Assembly: GCF_026460885.1 (NCBI RefSeq)
Contig: NZ_JAOVZW010000004.1
Location: 62,001 to 126,000 of the forward strand
Origin: Chryseobacterium formosum
GTDB lineage: Bacteria > Bacteroidota > Bacteroidia > Flavobacteriales > Weeksellaceae
Direction: 5' to 3'
DNA length: 64,000 bases
In this document: piece by piece, positions 9,638 through 16,679 of the stretch
How the letters are laid out: every line of letters begins with the position of its first letter
How positions within the stretch are numbered: position 1 is the first letter of the stretch
Position numbers and translations under genes: made by a program
Notes under the pieces: model-generated
Databases searched by the model: none
The model's input: only the letters and a program-made list of their open reading frames with translations
What the model was told of the DNA's origin: nothing

Positions 9638-10441
9638 ATGAAGCAGAATATCGTAAAAACATTAGCGTTAGGAACGCTCCTCACATTCGGATTTTCCAAT
9701 GCTCAAAACAAACCGAAAGTCGTTTTAGACAACTTTTTTAACAACGAAAAAAAGGAAAATAAAGAAACCAAAGTCCTTGAATCTTGGCACTACACGTGGA
9801 ACGACACTTCCAACGGCGGATTTTCTTTGCTGGGCGAAATCTTCCAAAAACAAGGCGCAGAAATCGGTACTTTAACTAGAGCTCCGTCAAAAAATGATTT
9901 GAAAAAAGCCAATATCTACATCATCGTTGATGCTGATATAGACAAAGAAGCTTATGGCGGAAAAGCCAATCTGATTGATGCCAATTCCATCAAAAACCTT
10001 ACAGAATGGGTGAAAAAAGGCGGTGTTTTGGTTTTGATGAGTAACGACAATGGCAATTCTGAGTTTGAACATTTCAACAAATTGGCGGGAGAATTTGGGA
10101 TTCATTTCAATGATGACAGTTATAACCGCGTTCAGAAAAGAGAATTTGAACAGGGAAAAGTGATGGTTCCGGCTGGAAATGAGATTTTTTCCGAGCAAAA
10201 ATTATATATGAAAGAAGTAAGTTCAATTGACGTAAAAGGTCCTGCCAAAGCAATTTTGATAGCAGAAGGCAAGAACATCGGAGCGATTGCAAAAGTCGGC
10301 AAAGGAACTGTTTTCGCATTGGGAGACCCGTGGTGTTACAACGAATATATTGACGGTAAAAAACTTCCTGCAGATTTTACCAATTATCAGGGAACTGAAG
10401 AATGGGTGAAGTGGTTGCTGAAGCAGGTTTCTAAAAAATAA
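9638..10441 (+). CDS. Secreted DUF4350-like (ThuA/GATase-fold) protein of unknown function
   Basis: The 267-residue protein has a signal peptide (1-22, ending SNAQ). The rest looks like a Rossmann-type GATase1/ThuA-like fold, with strands such as ANIYIIVDADIDK, a helix then GGVLVLMSNDNGNSE, and a late GKGTVFALGDPWCYNEY. It matches what I recall of the DUF4350-type domain found fused to or beside GH105 enzymes in Bacteroidetes pectin loci. No catalytic Cys-His-Glu triad is evident. Placed between the GH106 and PL11 genes, it probably binds or processes a rhamnogalacturonan-derived product. The actual function is unknown. Confidence 0.6.
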   Translation: MKQNIVKTLALGTLLTFGFSNAQNKPKVVLDNFFNNEKKENKETKVLESWHYTWNDTSNGGFSLLGEIFQKQGAEIGTLTRAPSKNDLKKANIYIIVDADIDKEAYGGKANLIDANSIKNLTEWVKKGGVLVLMSNDNGNSEFEHFNKLAGEFGIHFNDDSYNRVQKREFEQGKVMVPAGNEIFSEQKLYMKEVSSIDVKGPAKAILIAEGKNIGAIAKVGKGTVFALGDPWCYNEYIDGKKLPADFTNYQGTEEWVKWLLKQVSKK

Positions 10442-10449
10442 ACTAATCT

Positions 10450-10464
10450 GTGCAATCGATTGAA
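10450..10464. promoter_or_regulatory. LacI-type operator-like site upstream of the PL11 gene
   Basis: GTGCAATCGATTGAA matches 12 of 15 positions of GCGCAATCGATTACA, which is found exactly (reverse strand) at 31531-31545 and 40590-40604. The central AATCGATT is a palindrome with the TGNAANCGNTTNCA-like spacing of LacI/GalR operators. The site lies about 290 bases before the PL11 start. The regulator is not proven. Confidence 0.45.
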
Positions 10465-10485
10465 ATGTGATGATTGGAATTATTT

Positions 10486-10577
10486 GAGCAACTTAATCCG
10501 CCTTCCGCTCCCAATCTTTTCACTCCACTTCGTTGCGTAAAAAGGGATTTCCGCTCAAGTCGGGTTGCGAGAGATTC
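10486..10577 (+). repeat. Dispersed intergenic repeat, copy 1
   Basis: This shares a chain of blocks with copy 2 at 24239-24330: ATCCGCC-TCCG--CCC, CTTTT, CTCC-CTTCG, AAAAAG, CTCA-GTCGGG-TGCGAG-GATTC, in the same order and spacing. CTTTT and AAAAAG can pair around a short loop containing CTTCG. The sequence is richer in GC than its surroundings and is non-coding. Confidence 0.6.
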
Positions 10578-10603
10578 AACGTTTAAAATGGTATTAGAGC
10601 ATT

Positions 10604-10680
10604 TGTCATTCTGAACGAAATGAAAATGGAGTGAAGAATCTCGACTAACCTAATGAGATTCTTCATTCGTCAGAATGACA
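10604..10680. repeat. Two-arm palindromic intergenic repeat (TGTCATTCTGA type)
   Basis: The outer arms TGTCATTCTGA and TCAGAATGACA and the inner arms GAAGAATCTC and GAGATTCTTC are exact reverse complements, so the 77-base element folds into one long imperfect hairpin. Elements with this text occur widely in bacterial genomes as small palindromic repeats. It could act as a transcript-end structure between the DUF4350 and PL11 genes. Confidence 0.7.
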
Positions 10681-10750
10681 TTGTGAAAATATTAGTTTAT
10701 AAAAAGCATTTAGCCAAAACATAAAAATAATTAGATATTGATATAGAATT

Positions 10751-12631
10751 ATGAAAATCAAATATATCTTCATTACATCCGCCATTTTTCTTTCGCAAAC
10801 ATTCTTTGCCCAAAGACAAATGGAATACCTGAAAAGAGGAATCGTAGCTATTCCTGTAGAATCAGGCGTTTTTGTGAGTTGGCGATTGCTGGGAACGGAA
10901 GCTCAGAATACCCATTTTGATTTGTATCGCACAGAAAACAATCAGACCAAAAAGCTGAACGAAAAACCTTTGCTTAACGAAACCAATTTTTTAGATAAAA
11001 CCGCTGACAAAGGAAAAAATTATACCTATTTCGTAAAATCAAATACACAACATCAAGACGTTGACCAAGATTTTGCAAAATACACAGCGAATCAAAAGCC
11101 TTATTTTTCAATTCCGCTGAAAACACCAGAAGGTTACACTCCGAATGATGCTTCGGTAGCCGATTTGGATGGTGACGGAGAATATGAAATCATCCTTCAT
11201 CAAACTGGAAGGTCGCACGACAACAGTCAGAAAGGAGAAACAGACCCGCCGATTATTCAGGCTTATAAACTGAACGGACAGTTTTTGTGGGAAATTAATT
11301 TAGGCAAAAATATCAGGGAAGGTGCGCATTACACACAGTTTTTAGTGTATGATCTAGACCAAGATGGAAAAGCCGAAATCGTAATGAAAACCGCCGACGG
11401 GAGCAAAGACGGAAAAGGGAAATTCATTGGTGACTCAACAAAAAATTACGTCAATGAAAACGGAATGATTCTTTCCGGACTTGAATTCTTGACTGTTTTT
11501 GACGGACAAACAGGAGCAGAAATTAATACTGTAAATTATGAAGTTCCAAGATTTGCAGGAAGTTTGAATCCGACCAACGAAGAAATGACCGAAACTTGGG
11601 GTGATGCCAAAGGAAACCGCATTGACCGATTTTTAGGAGCCGTTGCTTACCTAGATGGAAAGACTCCGAGTGTGATTATGTCGCGAGGTTATTACACCAA
11701 AACAGCAATTGCTGCTTGGGATTATAAAGATAAAAAACTCAGTTTAAGATGGCTTTTCGATACGGAAAGTTCAGAAGAAAATAAAAAATACCGTGGACAA
11801 GGAAATCATAATTTAAGTATTGCAGATGTCGATAACGACGGAAAAGATGAGATTGTTTTCGGAGCGATGACTGTGGATGACGATGGAAAAGTGTTGAACA
11901 GTACAGGTTTCGGTCACGGCGATGCTTTGCACGTTGGAGATTTAGACCCATCCAATCCGGGACTGGAAATTTTTGATATTCAGGAGAGGTTTGATGATGC
12001 GGGAGCGCATTTCAGAGACGGAAAATCTGGAAAAGTTTTATGGAAATTACCGTCTACAGTTTATAGCAAACAAGGGAAATTTCAAGGTCCGGGCAGAGGT
12101 TTATCTTTAAATATTGACCCTCGTTACGAAGGTTCAGAATCTTGGGCAGCCGGAGCCGGACTTAAAGGAATATATGATACCAAAGGCAAGAAAATAAGCG
12201 AGAAAAATCCGCCCGCCAATATGGGAATTTACTGGGACGGAGATTTTTTAAGCGAAATTTTAGACGGAACAGTTGTTTCAAAATGGGATTGGAAAAAGGA
12301 GAAATCAAATGTCATTTTTGATGCTAAAAATTATCAGTGCGAATCGAATAACGGGACTAAGAAAAATCCGTCTTTGGTTGCAGATTTATTTGGAGACTGG
12401 CGAGAAGAAGTGATGTACAGAACTGCAGATAATAAGGAATTGAGAATTTTTTCTACAACAATTCCGACGAATCACAGGTTATACACTTTAATGCATAATC
12501 CGCAGTACCGATTAAGTATTGTATGGCAAAATGTTGGTTACAATCAGCCTCCGCATACAGATTATTACTTGGATGAATCGGTAAAAGAAATTCCAAAGCC
12601 TAATATTATTACAGTAAATCTCAATAAATAA
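10751..12631 (+). CDS. PL11 rhamnogalacturonan lyase
   Basis: The 626-residue protein has a signal peptide (1-20, ending FFAQ) followed directly by the family-typical RQMEYLKRGIVAIPVESGVF and VSWRLLGTE. Eight-bladed propeller calcium loops are visible as DLDGDGEYEI, DLDQDGKAEI and DVDNDGKDEI. The strand ending FGDWREEVMYRT and the C-terminal YNQPPHTDYYL are also standard for PL11 (YesW/YesX-like) enzymes. It cleaves the Rha-GalA backbone of rhamnogalacturonan I by beta-elimination, giving oligosaccharides with an unsaturated galacturonyl end for the GH105 enzyme two genes downstream. The CE12 gene follows after 8 bases. Confidence 0.95.
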   Translation: MKIKYIFITSAIFLSQTFFAQRQMEYLKRGIVAIPVESGVFVSWRLLGTEAQNTHFDLYRTENNQTKKLNEKPLLNETNFLDKTADKGKNYTYFVKSNTQHQDVDQDFAKYTANQKPYFSIPLKTPEGYTPNDASVADLDGDGEYEIILHQTGRSHDNSQKGETDPPIIQAYKLNGQFLWEINLGKNIREGAHYTQFLVYDLDQDGKAEIVMKTADGSKDGKGKFIGDSTKNYVNENGMILSGLEFLTVFDGQTGAEINTVNYEVPRFAGSLNPTNEEMTETWGDAKGNRIDRFLGAVAYLDGKTPSVIMSRGYYTKTAIAAWDYKDKKLSLRWLFDTESSEENKKYRGQGNHNLSIADVDNDGKDEIVFGAMTVDDDGKVLNSTGFGHGDALHVGDLDPSNPGLEIFDIQERFDDAGAHFRDGKSGKVLWKLPSTVYSKQGKFQGPGRGLSLNIDPRYEGSESWAAGAGLKGIYDTKGKKISEKNPPANMGIYWDGDFLSEILDGTVVSKWDWKKEKSNVIFDAKNYQCESNNGTKKNPSLVADLFGDWREEVMYRTADNKELRIFSTTIPTNHRLYTLMHNPQYRLSIVWQNVGYNQPPHTDYYLDESVKEIPKPNIITVNLNK

Positions 12632-12639
12632 AATCATCA

Positions 12640-13422
12640 ATGAAAATAAAATTCATCATTCCAATTGTTGCATTGGTCATTTTGATTGGAGCATCATTTC
12701 AGAAACTTCAGGATAAACCTGTTCTTTATATTATTGGCGATTCTACCGTTCAAAATGGCTCGGGAAAAGGCGCAGACTCACTTTGGGGATGGGGAAGTTT
12801 TATGTATTTATATTTAAAAACAGATAAAATCGAAATTCAAAATCACGCTAAAGGCGGTAGAAGCAGCAGAACTTTTTTAACGGATGGTCGTTGGGATTCT
12901 ATTATAAAAGCTATTAAAAAAGGTGATTATGTTTTAATGCAATTCGGTCATAATGATGGTGGCGAATTAGCAGATACTCTAAGAGCGAGAGGTACAATTA
13001 AAGGGATTGGAGATGAATCTCAGGATATTTATAATCCAATCAGAAAAGTAAATGAAACCGTTTATACTTTCGGATATTATATGAGAAAATATGCGAATGA
13101 AGCCAAATCTAAAGGTGCAATTCCAATTATTGTTTCGCCAATTCCGAGAAATAAATTTAACGAAAAAGGTAAAATTGACAAAGATCAATATGGAGTTTGG
13201 GCTAAAGAAGTAGCACAACAGACCGGAGCTTATTTTTTAGATTTAAATAATATGGTTATCGAAAAATATGAAAAAATGGGCGCTGAAAAAGTGAAAGCTT
13301 TCTTCCCAAAAGATCATACGCATACTAATAAAGAAGGGGCAATTGTTAATGCAGAATTGGTAACGAAAGGAATTAGGGAACTAAGAAAATGTGACCTTAA
13401 AAACTATTTGAAGAGAAAATAG
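12640..13422 (+). CDS. Rhamnogalacturonan acetylesterase (CE12, SGNH hydrolase)
   Basis: This is a compact 260-residue esterase with an N-terminal membrane-type or signal segment (4-19) and the SGNH fold. The nucleophile is S35 in IIGDSTVQN, Gly is in HAKGGRSSRTF, Asn is in QFGHNDGG, and the catalytic Asp/His are in KDHTHTNKEGA. This is the standard CE12 rhamnogalacturonan acetylesterase architecture, unlike the two-domain esterase at 5286. It lies 8 bases after the PL11 gene and 18 before the GH105 gene, so deacetylation, backbone cleavage and terminal deglycosylation are encoded together. Confidence 0.92.
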   Translation: MKIKFIIPIVALVILIGASFQKLQDKPVLYIIGDSTVQNGSGKGADSLWGWGSFMYLYLKTDKIEIQNHAKGGRSSRTFLTDGRWDSIIKAIKKGDYVLMQFGHNDGGELADTLRARGTIKGIGDESQDIYNPIRKVNETVYTFGYYMRKYANEAKSKGAIPIIVSPIPRNKFNEKGKIDKDQYGVWAKEVAQQTGAYFLDLNNMVIEKYEKMGAEKVKAFFPKDHTHTNKEGAIVNAELVTKGIRELRKCDLKNYLKRK

Positions 13423-13440
13423 AAAAATAAATATATACTT

Positions 13441-14598
13441 ATGAAAAAACTATTAACAGCAGGTTTTTTTGCCGCAATTATCGGAGGTTTTTCCTCTTGT
13501 ACGGCTCAAAAGCAGAAAAATGCTAAGGTTGTTCTTCCCAACAAGAAGGAAGTTTTGGAAGTTGCTCAGCGCACGAACCAATATTTTATGAACAAATGGC
13601 CCGATACCAAAAAAGATATTGTTGGTAAAAAAGTTTGGCCAAGTAATCTTTGGACAAGAGCCGTGTATTATGAAGGTTTGATGGCTTTGTATTCGGTAGA
13701 TAAGAAAAAAGAATATTACGATTATGCGATGTCTTGGGCGAACAATCACAATTGGGATTTACAGCGTGGAACCTACACAAGAAACGCTGATCATCAGGCT
13801 TGCGGACAGACGTATCTTGATTTGTACGAAATCGACGGCAGAAAGCATCCTGAAAGAATTAAAAACGTTAAAGCAGCGATGGACAGCATGATTGCTACAA
13901 AAAAAGTAGACGACTGGTGGTGGATTGATGCGCTTCAAATGTCGATGCCGATTTTTACTAAATTAGGAAGAATCACGGGCGAACAAAAATATTTCGACAG
14001 AAACTACGACATGTACGCCTACACAAAATACAAGCATGGTGGAAACGGACTTTACAATCAGCAAGATAAAATCTGGTGGAGAGATAAAGATTTTGTTCCG
14101 CCTTACAAAGAGCCGAATGGTGAAGATTGTTATTGGAGCCGTGGAAACGGTTGGGTAGTGGCCGCATTAGCGAAAACATTGGATGATACTCCAAAATCTG
14201 ATGCACATTATAAAGAATATCTTAAGGATTACAAAGATATGTTAGCGGCTTTGGTTCCGCTTCAGAGACAGGATGGTTTTTGGAATGTAAGTTTGCACGA
14301 TCCTAATAATTTTGGTGGAAAAGAAACCACAGGAACTGCACTTTTCGTGTATGGAATGGCTTATGGAATCAATAAAGGTTTAATTGATAAGAAAACGTAT
14401 TTACCGGTTTTAGTTAAAGCCTGGAATGCAATGGTAAAAGATTCTGTTCAGCCAAACGGATTTTTAGGATGGGTTCAGGGAACAGGAAAAGAGCCTAAAG
14501 ACGGACAACCTTTAGCTGTAGACAAAGTTCCTGATTTTGAAGATTACGGATTGGGATGTTTCCTTTTGGCAGCGAGTGAAGTTTACAAATTGAAGTAA
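13441..14598 (+). CDS. GH105 unsaturated rhamnogalacturonyl hydrolase, lipoprotein
   Basis: The 385-residue protein has a type II signal peptide with lipobox GGFSSC (C20), so it is probably lipid-anchored and periplasmic or surface-facing. It has the (alpha/alpha)6 toroid of YteR-like enzymes, with ADHQACGQTYLDLYE (D117/H118), DDWWWIDALQMSMP (D163, equivalent to the catalytic Asp) and WSRGNGWVVAAL. It removes the unsaturated galacturonic acid left at the non-reducing end by PL11. It is the last gene of the plus-strand degradative block and is followed by a strong terminator at 14623-14658. Confidence 0.93.
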   Translation: MKKLLTAGFFAAIIGGFSSCTAQKQKNAKVVLPNKKEVLEVAQRTNQYFMNKWPDTKKDIVGKKVWPSNLWTRAVYYEGLMALYSVDKKKEYYDYAMSWANNHNWDLQRGTYTRNADHQACGQTYLDLYEIDGRKHPERIKNVKAAMDSMIATKKVDDWWWIDALQMSMPIFTKLGRITGEQKYFDRNYDMYAYTKYKHGGNGLYNQQDKIWWRDKDFVPPYKEPNGEDCYWSRGNGWVVAALAKTLDDTPKSDAHYKEYLKDYKDMLAALVPLQRQDGFWNVSLHDPNNFGGKETTGTALFVYGMAYGINKGLIDKKTYLPVLVKAWNAMVKDSVQPNGFLGWVQGTGKEPKDGQPLAVDKVPDFEDYGLGCFLLAASEVYKLK

Positions 14599-14622
14599 AA
14601 ACTCTTGTTTTTAAAATAAATT

Positions 14623-14658
14623 AAAAGACTTAGTAATGAAAAATTGCTAAGTCTTTTT
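14623..14658 (+). terminator. Rho-independent terminator after the GH105 gene
   Basis: AAAAGACTTAG (14623-14633) pairs perfectly with CTAAGTCTTTT (14647-14657) around a 13-base loop and runs into five T. It lies 25 bases after the GH105 stop and separates the degradative block from rhaT. Confidence 0.85.
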
Positions 14659-14855
14659 CATTTCGGGAAACTCAGTTTCATAACATTTTTAGTATGATAA
14701 GTCAAATTTATGAATCTGACTCTATAATTTGGGAAATATTCTATGATTAAAATGAATCTTTAATCTCGATAACACTCAATATAATAGCTATTTAAATAAT
14801 CTTTTTGAGACATTGCAAAAATTCTTATTTTATGAAAAATTTAAGCATGACACCA

Positions 14856-14881
14856 CAAGATGCGCAATCGGTTTCATCTTG
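14856..14881. promoter_or_regulatory. Inverted repeat enclosing a LacI-type operator-like site before rhaT
   Basis: CAAGATG (14856-14862) and CATCTTG (14875-14881) form perfect 7-base arms around a 12-base centre. The overlapping GCGCAATCGGTTTCA (14862-14876) matches 13 of 15 positions of the exact repeated GCGCAATCGATTACA. The reverse strand reads TGAAACCGATTGCG, close to a LacI-family consensus. It ends 33 bases before the rhaT ATG, suitable for repression or a 5' UTR hairpin. Confidence 0.5.
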
Positions 14882-14914
14882 GTAATTTTCAACATCAATC
14901 AATTAGAATAAATT

Positions 14915-16003
14915 ATGAATGCATTATTAGGAGTGATTTTCCATTTTCTCGGAGGCTTTGCTTCGGGCAGTTTTTATATGCCTTACAAAAAAGTAAAAGG
15001 TTGGCAATGGGAAACTTTTTGGTTGATCGGGGGTATATTTTCATGGATTATTGTTCCGCCTTTGGCTGCATTTCTTACGATTCCAAATTTTTGGGAAATT
15101 ATTCAGAACGAAAGTTCTTCGATTTTAGGTTTCACATTTTTATTCGGAGCACTTTGGGGAATCGGAGGTTTCATGTATGGTTTGGGCGTTCGTTACTTGG
15201 GCGTTGCTTTAGGAAGCAGCATTATGTTGGGACTTACGATGGTGATTGGTTCGCTTCTTCCTTCTATTTATTATGAATTTAATCCGCAAGACGGAAAAGA
15301 CAATATTGGTTTAATGTTTTCCAGCGATTGGGGTAAAATGGTTCTTTTAGGACTTTTAGTTTGTGTTGTCGGAATTATCATCAGCGGAAAAGCGGGTGTG
15401 ATGAAAGACAAAGAACTTCAAACAGATGCTGTCGATCCTCACGGAATGGAAGTGAAAACTGAATATAAATTTGGTTTAGGATTAATCGTTGCGATTATTT
15501 CGGGAGTTTTAAGTGCATGTTTTAATTTCGGTTTGGAAGCAGGAAAACCTATGGCAACTATAGCCAACGAAGCCTGGAAAGTTGCCAATCCGAATCAGGG
15601 AGAATTTCTTTTCCAGAATAATGTGACTTACGTTGTTGTTCTTTGGGGCGGTATGTTGTCTAATCTTATTGGTTGTCTTTATCTTTCATTTAAAAATAAA
15701 TCGTATTCAGATTATACCAAAAAAAGTGTTCCTGTTGCAAAAAATATCATCTTCTGTGCTTTGGCAGGAACGATGTGGTTTTTACAGTTTTTCTTCTACG
15801 GAATGGGCGAAAGTAAAATGGGGAACGGCCCGAGTTCATGGATTTTGCACATGGCATTTATTATTTTAATTGCAAATCTTTGGGGCGTAATTATCAAAGA
15901 ATGGAAAGGTGTTTCCAAAAAAACCATTACTACGATTTCTCTAGGAATGTTAGTAATGTTTATCTCTATTTTAATTGTAGGATACGGAAATTCATTAAGA
16001 TAA
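14915..16003 (+). CDS. rhaT: L-rhamnose/H+ symporter RhaT
   Basis: The 362-residue polytopic inner membrane protein has about ten transmembrane segments. The N-terminus (MNALLGVIFHFLGGFASGSF, then YMPYKKVKGWQWETFWL) and the GIGGFMYGLGVRYLGVALGS segment are characteristic of RhaT. It imports L-rhamnose released in the periplasm by GH106. The rhaM gene begins 6 bases after its stop, so import and anomer interconversion are one transcriptional unit. A 138-residue open frame at 14860-15276 is an overlapping shadow. Confidence 0.95.
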   Translation: MNALLGVIFHFLGGFASGSFYMPYKKVKGWQWETFWLIGGIFSWIIVPPLAAFLTIPNFWEIIQNESSSILGFTFLFGALWGIGGFMYGLGVRYLGVALGSSIMLGLTMVIGSLLPSIYYEFNPQDGKDNIGLMFSSDWGKMVLLGLLVCVVGIIISGKAGVMKDKELQTDAVDPHGMEVKTEYKFGLGLIVAIISGVLSACFNFGLEAGKPMATIANEAWKVANPNQGEFLFQNNVTYVVVLWGGMLSNLIGCLYLSFKNKSYSDYTKKSVPVAKNIIFCALAGTMWFLQFFFYGMGESKMGNGPSSWILHMAFIILIANLWGVIIKEWKGVSKKTITTISLGMLVMFISILIVGYGNSLR

Positions 16004-16009
16004 TTAGTG

Positions 16010-16324
16010 ATGAAAAGAATTGCATTTAAAATGTTTCTTCTTAAAGGATTTGAAGAGGAATATAAAAAACGCCACGCTGAAATCTGGCCTGAACTTGAAA
16101 ATTTGCTGAAAGAATCGCGAGTGGAAGATTACTCAATCTTTTTAGACGAAGAAACTCATGTTTTATTTGGAGTTTTAAAATGCAGTAATGAAATGAAATA
16201 TCAAAATCTACCATTGCAACCAATTATGCAGAAGTGGTGGGAATACAATAAAGACATCATGCAGACCAATGATGATAATTCTCCGAAAAGCATCAGTCTG
16301 GAAGAAGTTTTTTATTTAAAATAA
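16010..16324 (+). CDS. rhaM: L-rhamnose mutarotase RhaM
   Basis: The 104-residue protein is of the normal RhaM length. Conserved blocks are KRHAEIWPELENLLKE (catalytic His region), YSIFLDEETHVLFGVL, and QKWWEYNKDIMQTNDDNSP followed by LEEVFYL. RhaM interconverts alpha- and beta-L-rhamnose for the isomerase. I chose the ATG at 16010; a GTG immediately before it at 16007 could add one residue. It is co-transcribed with rhaT and closed by a terminator at 16409-16438. Confidence 0.95.
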   Translation: MKRIAFKMFLLKGFEEEYKKRHAEIWPELENLLKESRVEDYSIFLDEETHVLFGVLKCSNEMKYQNLPLQPIMQKWWEYNKDIMQTNDDNSPKSISLEEVFYLK

Positions 16325-16679
16325 AGAAGAATTTAGGTGAAAGAATTCTTTTATAATGTGAAATTTTATCTTTTTTATCATATTCATATAGTTACGAGTT
16401 AAAAGCTCAAAAGCACTGAAATTCTCAGTGCTTTTTTTGTATTAACTAAAAATGAACATTGGTAATCGTTTTTGGTTAAAATAATTAATATGTATTTTTC
16501 TTTTAAATTTTAAAACAAGCTATTATATTTAGATTTTTATAATTGAATTGATAATTTTTAAGCTTAATAGGGTGTTTGTATGTAATTATTTATCATAAAT
16601 TATGAATTTTATGATGCAGGATATGGCAGGATGCCAGAACTTTTGTAACGGTGTACTTTGGTTACATAAAAATTAATAT
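16325..16679. other. SusC upstream region with hairpins
   Basis: The 355-base gap holds the rhaM terminator (16409-16438), a weak operator-like GGTAATCGTTTTTGG (16461-16475), an inverted repeat ATCATAAA-N8-TTTATGAT (16592-16615), a small GGC-AGGAT-GCC element (16626-16636) and TGTAAC-N11-GTTACA (16644-16666) just before susC. These suggest a structured 5' leader. No extra gene is supported. Confidence 0.5.
16409..16438 (+). terminator. Rho-independent terminator after rhaM
   Basis: AAAAGCACTGA (16409-16419) and TCAGTGCTTTT (16425-16435) form a perfect 11-base stem with a 5-base loop, followed by a T run. Confidence 0.88.

Larger units (their letters stand above)
10442..10750. other. 309-base intergenic region with operator-like site and two repeat elements
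   Basis: No credible gene is present. In order the gap holds a LacI-type operator-like sequence (10450-10464), a dispersed repeat copy (10486-10577) and a long two-arm palindrome (10604-10680). It precedes the PL11 lyase gene and probably carries a promoter for the PL11-CE12-GH105 segment. No clear TAnnTTTG box was found. Confidence 0.6.
14599..14914. other. Intergenic region between GH105 and rhaT
   Basis: The 316-base gap contains the GH105 terminator (14623-14658) and, near its end, the rhaT operator-like site inside an inverted repeat (14856-14881). No gene is supported in the AT-rich middle. Confidence 0.6.

Noticed and set aside
14860..15276. 138-residue open frame overlapping the start of rhaT
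   Set aside because: It overlaps the well-supported RhaT frame, has a composition unlike a real protein and has no recognisable motif.
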